Positions 33,814 through 41,953 of a stretch of 61,343 nucleotides of DNA are shown piece after piece. The notes under the pieces are model-generated. The model made no database searches. It saw only the letters and a list, made by a program, of their open reading frames with translations, and was not told the origin of the DNA. A program made the translations under genes and the position numbers. The DNA comes from an uncultured Eubacteriales bacterium (lineage in GTDB: Bacteria; Bacillota; Clostridia; Oscillospirales; Oscillospiraceae): positions 1-61,343 of the forward strand of contig URCB01000008.1 of the NCBI GenBank assembly GCA_900546255.1, written 5' to 3'. Numbering within the stretch: the first letter of the stretch is position 1; each line of letters starts with the position of its first letter.

Positions 33814-35082
33814 ATGAAACGCCATACCGCGGTTTCCCTTGCCGCAACCTTTACCCTCTTATGCTGCTCCATCCTCCCTGTGGGCGCCTACGACATGGGC
33901 TCCCCGGAGGAGCCCCTCCGCCTGAGCGCCGGCCTGTCCCACACCGTCTATGTGGACGAGACGGGCACCCTCTGGGCCTGGGGCAGCAACCAGGCAGGCC
34001 AGCTGGGCACGGAGACCCAGGAGACCAGCACCGACCTGGAGGGCAACCCCATCCCCTACGCCAGCCAGCCCTTGGCCGTGATGGAAGGCGTGGTGTCCGC
34101 CAGCGCCGGCGCCGACTTCACCGTGGCGCTGAAAGCCGACGGCACCCTGTGGACCTGGGGCGGCAACGACGAGGGCCAGCTGGGCACCGGCACCACCGAG
34201 GGTTCCACCACCCCCGTCCAGGTGCTGGACCAGGTCACCGCCGTGGTGGCCGGGGACTACCACGTGGCCGCCCTCCGCACCGACGGCACCCTCTGGACCT
34301 GGGGGGACAACCTCTACGGCCAGCTGGGGGACGGCACCTACACCAGCCGCCCCACCCCGGCCCAGGTGATGGAGGGGGTCACCACCGTGGCCGCCGGGGT
34401 GGGGGCCACCGCCGCCATCTGCACCGACAGCACCCTGTGGACCTGGGGGGATAACCTCTTCGGCCAACTGGGGGACGGCACCCAGGACAGCCGCCCCACC
34501 CCCCAGCAGATCCTCACCGACGTCTCCGCCGTGAACCTGGGGGGCTACCACGCCGCCGCCATCCGCACCGACGGCACCCTCTGGATGTGGGGGAGCAACA
34601 TCGACGGCCAGCTGGGCACCGGCCAGGCCACTGAGGTGCTGCAAACCCAGCCCGTCCAGGTCCCCTTGAACGGTGCCGTGCTGGCCGTGGCCGCGGGAAC
34701 CGGCCACACCGTGGCCATCCTGGAAGACGGCTCCCTGTGGGTCTGGGGCCGGAACGACCAGGGGCAGCTGGGACTGGACCCGGACACCGCCGCCCTGGTT
34801 CCCCAGCCCACCCAGGTGACCGAGGCCACCGGCGCGGTGGACGTGGCCGCCGGGACCTATCAGACCGCCTGCCTCCTCTCGGACGGCACCCTGCTCACCT
34901 GGGGAGCGCAGCGCCTGCTGGGCAGCGGCTCCGTGGAGGCCTGGGCCGAAACCGCCACAGAGGACACCACCGCCCAGGTCACCCTGTCCCAGGAGGCCGG
35001 CTGGGCGCCCTGGGCCGTGCTGGCCGGGTCCGTGGTCTGTCTGCTGGCCGCCGGCCTGGTCACCCGCCCCCGCCGGGATTGA
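33814..35082 (+). CDS. Surface-exposed RCC1-repeat beta-propeller protein
   Basis: 422 residues: a signal peptide (1-25), then seven RCC1-type blades recognisable by repeated G-TLW-WG-N--GQLG units, then a C-terminal membrane segment (AVLAGSVVCLLAAGLV) and RPRRD tail. The anchor resembles a sortase substrate without LPXTG. Seven blades would close a complete propeller. Bacterial RCC1 proteins are thought to bind partners outside the cell, but the role here is unknown. The start at 33814 follows AAAGGAGG and places Met directly before the signal sequence. Confidence 0.85.
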   Translation: MKRHTAVSLAATFTLLCCSILPVGAYDMGSPEEPLRLSAGLSHTVYVDETGTLWAWGSNQAGQLGTETQETSTDLEGNPIPYASQPLAVMEGVVSASAGADFTVALKADGTLWTWGGNDEGQLGTGTTEGSTTPVQVLDQVTAVVAGDYHVAALRTDGTLWTWGDNLYGQLGDGTYTSRPTPAQVMEGVTTVAAGVGATAAICTDSTLWTWGDNLFGQLGDGTQDSRPTPQQILTDVSAVNLGGYHAAAIRTDGTLWMWGSNIDGQLGTGQATEVLQTQPVQVPLNGAVLAVAAGTGHTVAILEDGSLWVWGRNDQGQLGLDPDTAALVPQPTQVTEATGAVDVAAGTYQTACLLSDGTLLTWGAQRLLGSGSVEAWAETATEDTTAQVTLSQEAGWAPWAVLAGSVVCLLAAGLVTRPRRD

Positions 35083-35114
35083 GTTTCGCTTCTTTCCAAA
35101 GTTTCGGGTTTCTC

Positions 35115-35143
35115 TTTACTTTTGCATCAAAAGGGAGTATACT
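35115..35143 (+). promoter_or_regulatory. Promoter of the 35183-gtrA pair
   Basis: TTTACT (35115-35120), 17 bp, TATACT (35138-35143), 40 bp before the next start codon. Confidence 0.55.
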
Positions 35144-35182
35144 TGCTTGCACAATCTTGCAAATCAATGGGAGGTCTCTGCC

Positions 35183-35611
35183 ATGGAACTCTTTCGCCCT
35201 GCCGGTCTGCTCCAGGCCGACCCCGACAGCCGGGACTGGACCCGGGACCACGGCTATGCCCAGGTCAGCTCCTTTCCCTTTCCCCCGCTGTACTTAGGGG
35301 ACGACCTGGCCCAGTTGGCCGAGGAGGACCCAGACCTGGCCCCCTTCCTCCACCAGTGCCTGCTCCAGTTTGTCAACCATGAGTACGGCCACCTGTCCTC
35401 CCTGGACTTGGTGGAAAACTTCCTCAACCGGGACGTCCACCAGAAATCCACCTGGATGCGGGGCAACTACCCCAGCCCCCGGTGGGGAGAGATTCGCCTG
35501 GAGATCTTCTATGACATGGGCCTGTTTCACCGGGAGGACACCGCCCCCCGCGCCTTGGCCCTGGAACAAAGCAGAAAGGAAAAAGCAACCCGCCCGGAAG
35601 AGAACCCATGA
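35183..35611 (+). CDS. Conserved hypothetical protein coupled to gtrA
   Basis: 142 residues, no signal peptide or membrane segment. I do not recognise the family. Features are a VNHEYGHLS motif near 66, reminiscent of an HExxH-like arrangement but lacking the second His spacing, a RGNYPSPRWGEIRLEIFYDMGL block, and an Arg/Lys/Glu-rich tail. GGGAGG precedes the ATG. Its stop overlaps the gtrA start by 4 bp, so the two are coupled. Confidence 0.55.
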   Translation: MELFRPAGLLQADPDSRDWTRDHGYAQVSSFPFPPLYLGDDLAQLAEEDPDLAPFLHQCLLQFVNHEYGHLSSLDLVENFLNRDVHQKSTWMRGNYPSPRWGEIRLEIFYDMGLFHREDTAPRALALEQSRKEKATRPEENP

Positions 35612-36123
35612 AAGATCGTCTGCTCCAACTCCTCTTAAAAGGCCACACCGTACAGGACGCCATCGCGTTTTGGGAACTGTTCCGCCGGGGCCGGTTCCAC
35701 GCCTTGCTCCTGGAACCCACCGCCAATACGGTGACCCAGCTCTTTCGGTACGTGATCACCGGCGTCTCCTCCTTCCTGGTGGATTTCCTCCTCCTCTTCT
35801 TTCTGGAGGCTGCGGGGATGCACTATCTGCCCGCGGCGGCCTGTTCCTTTACCGCCGGAACGGTCTGCAACTTCCTGCTCACCAAGTTTTTCGCCTTCAA
35901 GTCGATCAACGCCACGGTGGGGCCGGCGGTGGAGGTGCTGGTGTTCTGCGCCATCTCTGTGGTGGGGCTGCTGCTGACGGAGCTGCTGATGTTCCTCTTC
36001 ACCAGCCACCTGCACGTTTACTTCATGGTCTCTAAGCTGATCAGCAGCATCCTGGTGTTTTTCTGGAACTTCCTGGCCCGGAAATTCATCCTCTATCCCG
36101 GAAAGATCCATGAAAACGTGTAA
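35608..36123 (+). CDS. GtrA-family membrane protein
   Basis: 171 residues with four membrane segments (about 47-70, 78-98, 112-132, 140-160) and the GtrA signature: FRYVITGVSSFLVDFLLLF, then FTAGTVCNFLLTKFFAFKS, and a final WNFLARKFILY. GtrA proteins are believed to help flip or position polyprenyl-linked sugars for cell-surface glycan modification. A 40-residue cytoplasmic N-terminal extension precedes the usual start. No glycosyltransferase lies next to it here. Confidence 0.9.
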   Translation: MKDRLLQLLLKGHTVQDAIAFWELFRRGRFHALLLEPTANTVTQLFRYVITGVSSFLVDFLLLFFLEAAGMHYLPAAACSFTAGTVCNFLLTKFFAFKSINATVGPAVEVLVFCAISVVGLLLTELLMFLFTSHLHVYFMVSKLISSILVFFWNFLARKFILYPGKIHENV

Positions 36124-36137
36124 TTCCCCCCACGGCA

Positions 36138-36171
36138 AAACCGCCCACCTGCGCAGGCAGGTGGGCGGTTT
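36138..36171. terminator. Bidirectional terminator after gtrA
   Basis: 15-bp perfect stem AAACCGCCCACCTGC with its complement, 4-nt loop, T-tract at both ends, between convergent genes. Confidence 0.85.
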
Positions 36172-36184
36172 CTCGTAAAGCGTA

Positions 36185-37063
36185 TCAGATCCAGTCCAGC
36201 TCCCCCCGGTCCAGGATGGCCTGGCCGGTGGCGGCGTCCACCAGGCGGAAAGCCCCCTGGCCGGGGCCGGTCTGCCACAGGTGGAGTTCCACCGGGGTGT
36301 CTGGATAGAGGACGGTTTTCATCGCCCCGTACATCCGCCGCAGCCTCTCCGGCTGGCCGGGGAAACACTGGCCGATGGCCAGCCGGCAGGCATAGCCAAA
36401 GGCGCACAGGTCGTGGACGAAGGGGCCCTGGAGGCCCCGGCGCTCCGCCACGGCCCGGTCCACATGGACCAGGTTGGTGTCCCCGGTGAGGCGGTAGAGC
36501 AGGTGCTGGGCCACCCCGATGTGGTCCCGCGCCACAAAGTCCGGCGCCCGGTCCGGAATGCGGCTGGCCCGCCGGTCCATGGGCTGGCCGCCGTACCCCC
36601 CCAAGGTGGGGAAGAGGGTGGTGCACCGGTTGGTGCACAGCAGCACGCCCCCCTCATCAAAGACCTCCACCTGGGACCGCACCGCCATGCCCCGGCCCTC
36701 CCCTCGGTCAAAGAGGTCGGTGAGCACATCCCGGTAGACGAAGGACCCCTTCCCCGCCGGGATGGGGCGGTGGTACAGAAATTCGTAGTCCAGGTTCACA
36801 TAGGACTGCGCCGGCTGGAGCAGCTCCTCCACCAGCACCGGGACCGCCCGGGGCCGGGGAAACTGCGGGGTGACGTTCACCGCCCCCCAGTAGGGCAGCA
36901 CCCCGAAGGTGGGGATGACCTGCATGTCTTTCTCATAGGTGTACTGGGGCTCCTCCCCCGTGGCCCCCACGGCCAGGGCGTACAGGGCACAGTCCCGCCA
37001 GGTGTAGGCCATGGTCCGCCACTCGGTGGCCAGGCCCTGCAGTTGCATCTCTCTCTCCGTCAT
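36185..37063 (-). CDS. Double-hotdog (MaoC/hydratase-2-like) protein
   Basis: 292 residues resembling the (R)-specific enoyl-CoA hydratase 2 architecture: an N-terminal hotdog (DCALYALAVGATGEEPQYTYE...) and a C-terminal hotdog with GDTNLVHVDRAVAERRG and GPFVHDLCAFGYACR, equivalent to the catalytic hydratase-2 motif with Asp and His in place (D-N-VH). It should act on acyl-CoA or acyl-thioester substrates. It overlaps the patatin gene by 4 bp, suggesting a joint role in lipid or acyl metabolism. Exact substrate unknown. Confidence 0.72.
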   Translation of the reverse strand: MTEREMQLQGLATEWRTMAYTWRDCALYALAVGATGEEPQYTYEKDMQVIPTFGVLPYWGAVNVTPQFPRPRAVPVLVEELLQPAQSYVNLDYEFLYHRPIPAGKGSFVYRDVLTDLFDRGEGRGMAVRSQVEVFDEGGVLLCTNRCTTLFPTLGGYGGQPMDRRASRIPDRAPDFVARDHIGVAQHLLYRLTGDTNLVHVDRAVAERRGLQGPFVHDLCAFGYACRLAIGQCFPGQPERLRRMYGAMKTVLYPDTPVELHLWQTGPGQGAFRLVDAATGQAILDRGELDWI

Positions 37064-37929
37064 GGTTGGTTCCCTCTCTCCTCTAAAAATGTCCGCATGG
37101 CTGCCAGGCGCTTTTCCGCCACCGCCCGGCCCAGGTCGTACACCGCCTGGATCCGCGCCCGGTTGTGGTCCACCCGCTTGATGTCCAGGGGGGCCTCCGG
37201 GCGGATGACAAACACCTCGCCCCGGCGCTCCTTCTCCCGGATGGCTGCCGTGGTCTCGTTGTACACGTCCTGCCGCCGGGCCAGGGTGTCCAGCAGGGCA
37301 GGGTAGTCCCGATACACCTTCCGCATCAGGGGAAGGGCCTTGTTCTTGGTCTTGACATAACCCATGGGCTGGGTGAGGATCACCACGTTCCGATCGTACC
37401 CCTGCCCCTCCAGGTAGGCCAGGGGGATGGAGTCGGCGATCCCCCCGTCCAGCAGGTCGTAGCCCCCTACGGACACGATGCGGGCGGCCAGGGGCATGGA
37501 GGCCGAGGCCCGGAACCAGTCCAGATCCTCCTCGCCCCCCTCCAGGCAGTTGTGGTACACCGGCTGGCCGGTGTGCACGTCGGTGCCCACCACGAAGAAG
37601 TCCATGGGGTTTTCCCGGTAGGCCTGCTTGTCAAAGGGGTCCAGGCGGTCGGGAATCTCCCGATAGCAGAAGTCCGCCCCGAAGAGGTCCCCGGTGGTCA
37701 CCAGGGAGCGGAAGCTGCTGTACCGGGGATCCTTGCAGAACCGGAGGTTGTACCGCAGCACCCGCCCCGGCTGGTTGGATTTATAGTTGCACCCAAACAC
37801 CGCCCCGGCGGACACCCCAATGGCCCCGTCAAAGACGATCCCCGCTTCCATCATCACATCGATGACGCCGGCGGTAAACAGGCCCCGCATGGCGCCTCCT
37901 TCCATGACCAAACCACGTTTCACGGGCAT
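37060..37929 (-). CDS. Patatin-like phospholipase
   Basis: Serine lipid acylhydrolase. The oxyanion glycine stretch EGGAMRGLFTAG, the nucleophile motif GVSAGA and the catalytic Asp in DGGIADSIPL are all present, so it should be active. About 288 residues, no signal peptide, like the cytosolic YjjU-type proteins. The start is ambiguous: TTG 37947 (AAGGA upstream), ATG 37929 and GTG 37923 (AAAGGA 8 bp upstream) are all possible. It precedes the hotdog hydratase gene with a 4-bp overlap. Confidence 0.9.
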   Translation of the reverse strand: MPVKRGLVMEGGAMRGLFTAGVIDVMMEAGIVFDGAIGVSAGAVFGCNYKSNQPGRVLRYNLRFCKDPRYSSFRSLVTTGDLFGADFCYREIPDRLDPFDKQAYRENPMDFFVVGTDVHTGQPVYHNCLEGGEEDLDWFRASASMPLAARIVSVGGYDLLDGGIADSIPLAYLEGQGYDRNVVILTQPMGYVKTKNKALPLMRKVYRDYPALLDTLARRQDVYNETTAAIREKERRGEVFVIRPEAPLDIKRVDHNRARIQAVYDLGRAVAEKRLAAMRTFLEERGNQP

Positions 37930-38071
37930 CTTCCTTTCTTTGCGCAAGTCTGTTCCTTATCCTATCACCATCGGGGGGATTTGTAAAGGCGGCCCCTTCA
38001 GCACCCTTGTGCAGATGGGCATAATTTTCTAAACTTTGTGAAAAAAATTTTATAAAACGCACAAATCCTTG

Positions 38072-38100
38072 TGGACTTTTTCCCCGTCCCCTGCTATAAT
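38072..38100 (+). promoter_or_regulatory. Promoter of the twin small membrane protein genes
   Basis: TGGACT (38072-38077), 17 bp, TGC-TATAAT (38095-38100, extended -10). The mRNA leader before 38221 is about 115 nt. Confidence 0.6.
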
Positions 38101-38220
38101 AGGGAACAGGAAGAGTACGTCCGGAACCCATCCCCCTCCAGACGGCTCCCCTGGAGGAACCTTTCGCCGGACAGATCCCATCCACCCCTTTCGTTTGACC
38201 CTTGGAAAGGAGGTCAAATC

Positions 38221-38484
38221 ATGTTGTACTTTTGGATTTTAACGGTGATCCTCTTCGCTTTGCCCGTGCTGCTGGCTGTGCTGACGTGGAACCAGTCCCA
38301 GGCAGAGGCCAGGGCCTGCGTGGTCCGGTGGCAAGTCATTGCCTCCATTGTCTACTTCCTGGCCACCAGCCCCATGAATCTGACCACCGACACCATCTTC
38401 GTGATCCTTCTTCTGGGCGCCCTCATCGCCGCCACCGCGCTTCTGGTGCGGCATTACAGCAGCCACGGCTACCGGCCCTTCTGA
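38221..38484 (+). CDS. Small membrane protein A of a duplicated pair
   Basis: 87 residues with three hydrophobic stretches. AAAGGAGG lies 8 bp before the ATG; the longer in-frame reading has no ribosome binding site. It aligns with the next gene: LPVLLAVLTWNQSQAEAR...VVRWQVIASIVYFL here against LPILFTMYTWRRPWAEAL...TVRYHFIASAIYLG there. Family not recognised. Confidence 0.7.
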   Translation: MLYFWILTVILFALPVLLAVLTWNQSQAEARACVVRWQVIASIVYFLATSPMNLTTDTIFVILLLGALIAATALLVRHYSSHGYRPF

Positions 38485-38516
38485 GGGACCCCTCTTCTTA
38501 GGAAAGGAGGTCCTCC

Positions 38517-38798
38517 ATGTTCGAGATGGATCTGTTTCCCTGGGGAGCCACTGTGGCGCTGTGGATCCTCCCCATCCTGTTCACCATGTACACCTGGCGC
38601 CGGCCTTGGGCGGAAGCCCTGGAGCGGACCGTTCGTTACCACTTCATCGCCTCCGCCATCTACCTGGGAATCGGCGTCTTTTCCGGGGCGGAAGGCATCG
38701 TCGCCTATGGGCTCTACTGGCTCATCTCCCTTGCCATCCTGGGTGCGGCCCTGTTCCTTCGCCACACCGCCGAGAACCGAAATCGCAATGGATTCTAA
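38517..38798 (+). CDS. Small membrane protein B of a duplicated pair
   Basis: 93 residues, AAAGGAGG 7 bp before the ATG. Predicted to span the membrane three times. Shares the TW-x(4)-AEA-x(5)-VR-x(3)-IAS-IY core and the C-terminal LFLRH / LLVRH end with the previous gene, so the two arose by tandem duplication. Function unknown. Confidence 0.72.
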   Translation: MFEMDLFPWGATVALWILPILFTMYTWRRPWAEALERTVRYHFIASAIYLGIGVFSGAEGIVAYGLYWLISLAILGAALFLRHTAENRNRNGF

Positions 38799-38805
38799 CA
38801 CAGAT

Positions 38806-38850
38806 ACAGGTCCCCGACCTGCCAGCAACGGCAGGCCGGGGACCTGTCTT
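38806..38850. terminator. Bidirectional terminator before the Crp/Fnr gene
   Basis: 18-bp stem with one mismatch (38806-38823 with 38830-38847) and TCTTTTC on the plus strand. Lies between convergent genes. Confidence 0.85.
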
Positions 38851-38851
38851 T

Positions 38852-39508
38852 TCAGGAATAGAGGGTAAACTGCCGCTTGTCATAGTCGATGAGCCCCTCG
38901 GCCTTCATGTGGGCCAGCTCCCGGGTCATGGCGGAGCGGTCGGCGCAGAGGTACTCCGCCAAGGCAGTGCGGCTCATGGGGACGGTGAAGGTCCGGCTGC
39001 CGGCGGCCTCCGCCTGGCGGGCCAGATAGGTGAGGAGTTTCTCCCGAATGGTGGTGCGGGAGGTGACCTCCAGCTTTTCCACCAGGGCCACGTTCTTCTC
39101 CGCGATGAGTTCCACCATGTTCTCGATCATCCGGTGGTGGAACCGGCACACCAGCTTGCAGGCGTGGAGGATCCGCCCATAGTCCAGCAGCAGCACCCGG
39201 CTGGCGGTGCGGGCCTGGTAGGCGATGGTGCGGTTCTTGGCCTTGATGCAGGTGTAACTCTCCCCAAAAATGCTGCCCACCGGCAGGACAGACAGGAGGG
39301 ACTTTTTGCCGAAGGAGTCCTCGCTGATCATCTCCACCTCGCCCTCCAGGACCACCCCCATGAGGGGATGCTCCCCGGGGCTGCTCATGATGAAGCCCCC
39401 CCGGCGGGCCGCCACCTCCCGGGCGCTGAGACAGCCCAGCATGGCCTTCAAATCCTCGGGGGTGATGTTGCGGAACAAGGGGCTGCGCTGCAGTTCTTCC
39501 AGATTCAT
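38852..39508 (-). CDS. Crp/Fnr-family transcriptional regulator
   Basis: 218 residues: a cyclic-nucleotide-binding-like beta roll (about 20-125, GVVLEGEVEMIS, PVGSIFGES), a long dimer helix, and a C-terminal helix-turn-helix MSRTALAEYLCADRSAMTRELAHM. It lacks the N-terminal cysteine cluster of Fnr, and the arginine/serine pair for cAMP is not conserved, so the signal is unknown. Divergent from a Nim-like gene with a 136-bp shared control region, so that gene is its likely target. AGGAGG lies 8 bp before the ATG. Confidence 0.9.
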   Translation of the reverse strand: MNLEELQRSPLFRNITPEDLKAMLGCLSAREVAARRGGFIMSSPGEHPLMGVVLEGEVEMISEDSFGKKSLLSVLPVGSIFGESYTCIKAKNRTIAYQARTASRVLLLDYGRILHACKLVCRFHHRMIENMVELIAEKNVALVEKLEVTSRTTIREKLLTYLARQAEAAGSRTFTVPMSRTALAEYLCADRSAMTRELAHMKAEGLIDYDKRQFTLYS

Positions 39509-39564
39509 GGTGGAACACCTCCTGGCACAGGGTGGATGGTTTCTTCCAGTGTAAATTATTTTCT

Positions 39565-39623
39565 CCTGTGATGCAACTGCAACAGGTAATTTTTTTGCGG
39601 TCTGCTATGGTTACAGATAGAAT
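39565..39623 (+). promoter_or_regulatory. Divergent control region of the Crp/Fnr and Nim-like genes
   Basis: TTGCGG (39595-39600), 17 bp, TAGAAT (39618-39623) is a plus-strand promoter for the Nim-like gene. Just upstream is CCTGT-N12-ACAGG (39565-39586), a candidate operator for the divergent Crp/Fnr regulator; the spacing is like that of Crp-family sites but the arms are not TGTGA or TTGAT. Confidence 0.45.
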
Positions 39624-39644
39624 ACGATAAAGGAGGACCCCCCT

Positions 39645-40115
39645 ATGGTACACAACATGTATAAATCCAAGCGCCAACTCTCCGATGCCGATACCCTGGA
39701 ACTGCTCAAGAAAGGCGACCACGGCACCCTGGCCGTCCAGGGGGACGACGGATACCCCTATGCCACCCCGGTCAACTACATCCTGGTGGGGGACAAGCTC
39801 TACCTCCACTCCGCCCCCTACGGGTACAAGATCGAGTGCCTCCAGCGGGATCCCAAGTGCTGCTTCACCGCCATCCTCAGCACGGAGATCATCCCCAGCA
39901 AGATCACTGCGTCCTTTGAAAGCGTCATCCTCACCGGCCAGGCCGTCTTCGTAGAGGACCCGGCAGAAAAGCGCACCGTGATGGAAAACTTCGTCACCCA
40001 GAAGCACCCCGGCTACGAGGAACTGGGCTTTCGAATGATCGAAAAGCAGCTGGACAAAACCGCCGTCATCCGCATTGACCCCATCTCCATGACCGGCAAG
40101 GCCTACCTGGGCTGA
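39645..40115 (+). CDS. Nim-like pyridoxamine 5'-phosphate oxidase-fold flavoprotein
   Basis: 156 residues of the split-barrel flavin-binding fold. The pattern GTLAVQGDDGYPYATPVNYILVGDKLYLHSAP and CFTAI followed by SFESVILTGQAVFVEDP is that of the NimA/5-nitroimidazole reductase-related group. Such proteins bind FMN and may reduce nitro or other small compounds; clinical resistance cannot be inferred. AAAGGAGG precedes the ATG. Likely controlled by the divergent Crp/Fnr gene. Confidence 0.8.
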   Translation: MVHNMYKSKRQLSDADTLELLKKGDHGTLAVQGDDGYPYATPVNYILVGDKLYLHSAPYGYKIECLQRDPKCCFTAILSTEIIPSKITASFESVILTGQAVFVEDPAEKRTVMENFVTQKHPGYEELGFRMIEKQLDKTAVIRIDPISMTGKAYLG

Positions 40116-40130
40116 GCCCGCCAAACCACA

Positions 40131-40162
40131 AAAAAGCGAGCTGCAGATGCAGCTCGCTTTTT
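40131..40162. terminator. Bidirectional terminator between the Nim-like gene and mgtE
   Basis: AAAAAGCGAGCTGC-agat-GCAGCTCGCTTTTT, 14-bp perfect stem between convergent genes. Confidence 0.93.
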
Positions 40163-40166
40163 GCGG

Positions 40167-41546
40167 TTAGAGTTGTAAAATCGCCCGGGCCACCTGGAAG
40201 TAGATGAGCAGGGTGACCACGTCCACCACGGTGGAGATGAAGGGGCTGGCCATCACCGCCGGGTCCAAGTGGATCCGCTGGGCCAGCAGGGGCAGCAGGC
40301 AGCCCACCACCTTGGCGCACAGGACGGTAAAGACCATGGTCACACAGATGACCGCAGCCACCATCACCGTAACCCCTTCGTTGTGCAGGAGCATCCGATC
40401 CACCACCAGGAGCTTGACAAAGTTACAAGCTGCCAGGGTAGCGCCGCACAGCACCGCCACCCGGACCTCCTTCCAAACCACCCGTAAGGTGTCGGAAAAC
40501 TCCACCTCGCCCAGGGACAGGCCGCGGATCACGGCCACGGAGGCCTGGGTACCGCTGTTGCCGCCGGTACCTGTCAGCATGGGAATGAAGGCGGTGAGGG
40601 CCGCACAGGCAGCCAAAGCATTCTCATAACTGGTGAGCACCATGCTGGTCAAGGTGGCGGAGAGCATCAGGATCAGCAGCCAGGGAAACCGGGATTTCCA
40701 GGTTTCCAAAACCCCCGTGCGCAGATAGGGCTTGTCAGAGGGGGCCATGGCGGCCATCTTTTCAAAGTCCTCGGTGGTCTCTTCCTGCAAGACGTCGATG
40801 GCGTCGTCCACGGTGATGATACCCACCAGGCGGTTCTCCTGGTCCACCACCGGCAGGGCGCTGAAGTCATACTTGGTGAACATCTGCGCCACGCTCTCCT
40901 GGTCCTCCAGGGTGTTGGCTGAGATCACGTTGGTCTCCATGATGTCCTGGACCACGTCGTCGTCATCCGCCAGCATCAGGGTACGCAGGGAGATCATCCC
41001 GATGAGCTTCCGGTTGTTGTCGGTGACGTAACAGGTGTAGATGGTCTCCTTGTCCACCCCCACCCGGCGGATGCGCTTGATGGCCTCCTCGGCGGTCATG
41101 TTGGGCCGGAGGCTCACATACTCCGTGGTCATGATGCTCCCGGCGCTGTCGTCGGGATACTTCAAGATCTCGTTGATCATCTTGCGCATCTCCGGGTCTG
41201 CCTGCTGGAGGATGCGCTTGACCACATTGGCGGGCATCTCTTCCACGATGTCCACCGCGTCGTCCACGTAGAGTTCGTCGACGACTTCTTTCAATTCATT
41301 GTCGGAAAAGCCCTGGATGAGCAGTTCCTGGGCCTCCGGGGCCATCTCCACAAACGTCTCTGCCGCCAGTTCCTTGGGCAGCAGCCGGAAGAGCAAGGGG
41401 AGCTTATCCTGGGGCATGTCTTCAAAGACAGCGGCCACGTCCACCGCGTTCATGGTGACCAGGATGTCCCGGAGGGTGGTATATTTTTTGCCCTCCACCA
41501 GGGCGGCCAGGGTATCCCCCAGCGTCACGATCGTTCTTTCTGCCAT
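40167..41546 (-). CDS. mgtE: Magnesium transporter MgtE
   Basis: 459 residues in the standard order: superhelical N domain (about 1-125), two CBS domains (about 130-255, with ESVAQMFTKYDFSALPVVD and LVGIITVDDAIDVL), a plug helix, and five membrane segments from about 285, with the pore signature PMLTGTGGNSGTQASVAVIRGL. Cytosolic Mg2+ bound by the N and CBS domains closes the channel. The start at 41546 is chosen because GGAGG lies 8 bp upstream; the ATG two codons earlier touches the ribosome binding site. It has a long leader (see 41547-41760). Confidence 0.95.
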   Translation of the reverse strand: MAERTIVTLGDTLAALVEGKKYTTLRDILVTMNAVDVAAVFEDMPQDKLPLLFRLLPKELAAETFVEMAPEAQELLIQGFSDNELKEVVDELYVDDAVDIVEEMPANVVKRILQQADPEMRKMINEILKYPDDSAGSIMTTEYVSLRPNMTAEEAIKRIRRVGVDKETIYTCYVTDNNRKLIGMISLRTLMLADDDDVVQDIMETNVISANTLEDQESVAQMFTKYDFSALPVVDQENRLVGIITVDDAIDVLQEETTEDFEKMAAMAPSDKPYLRTGVLETWKSRFPWLLILMLSATLTSMVLTSYENALAACAALTAFIPMLTGTGGNSGTQASVAVIRGLSLGEVEFSDTLRVVWKEVRVAVLCGATLAACNFVKLLVVDRMLLHNEGVTVMVAAVICVTMVFTVLCAKVVGCLLPLLAQRIHLDPAVMASPFISTVVDVVTLLIYFQVARAILQL

Positions 41547-41760
41547 TGGCATCTCCTCCCAGCTTTTTTCGTTTCAAGACGCGCAGCGTCCAGTTTCTGA
41601 GCAGGAAGTAAGACACGCCGGCTGGGCCAATCATTCCCTTATGGAGAGCCAACGGACGCCCCCGGTCCCGGTTCGTCCATCAGCCCGCAACATCGGCCTG
41701 CCAAAGTGCCGTTACTACCGCCAGCGTCCATTGTTTTTCACCTCACTTTGATTTCAGATC
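41547..41760 (-). other. Long structured leader region of mgtE
   Basis: About 200 bp upstream of mgtE with no open reading frame that I trust but many short inverted repeats, for example GGACG...CGTCC and GACGC-tgc-GCGTC. CCCAGC (minus strand, + coordinates 41621-41626) could pair with GCTGGG (41558-41563) right next to the mgtE ribosome binding site. I compared it by eye with the M-box (ykoK) and Mn (yybP) riboswitch consensus and did not find their conserved blocks. No good promoter was recognised in 41761-41924, which otherwise holds nothing I can support. Confidence 0.4.
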
Positions 41761-41924
41761 ACAACAAGAAAGACTTCCTTTGGAAATCCATTCTTTATTA
41801 TATGGGCCCAGAAAAAGTTTGTCAACCAGAATCCTTGCCCCGAAAGCGCCCTTTCCTTCAGCGGGTTTCACCAAGGCCGGCAGGCGCCGGCCCCTCCCGC
41901 CCACCACTTTTTTGCAACTCCCTC

Positions 41925-41953
41925 TTGACAGAAAAGTTAGCTTATGCTAATCT
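41925..41953 (+). promoter_or_regulatory. Promoter of the flavodoxin gene
   Basis: TTGACA (41925-41930), 17 bp, TAATCT (41948-41953), about 57 bp before the start codon. Confidence 0.7.

Noticed and set aside
41553..41760. Possible M-box (ykoK) or Mn2+ (yybP-ykoY) riboswitch before mgtE
   Set aside because: I could not find the conserved blocks of either family by eye; kept only as an unassigned structured leader.
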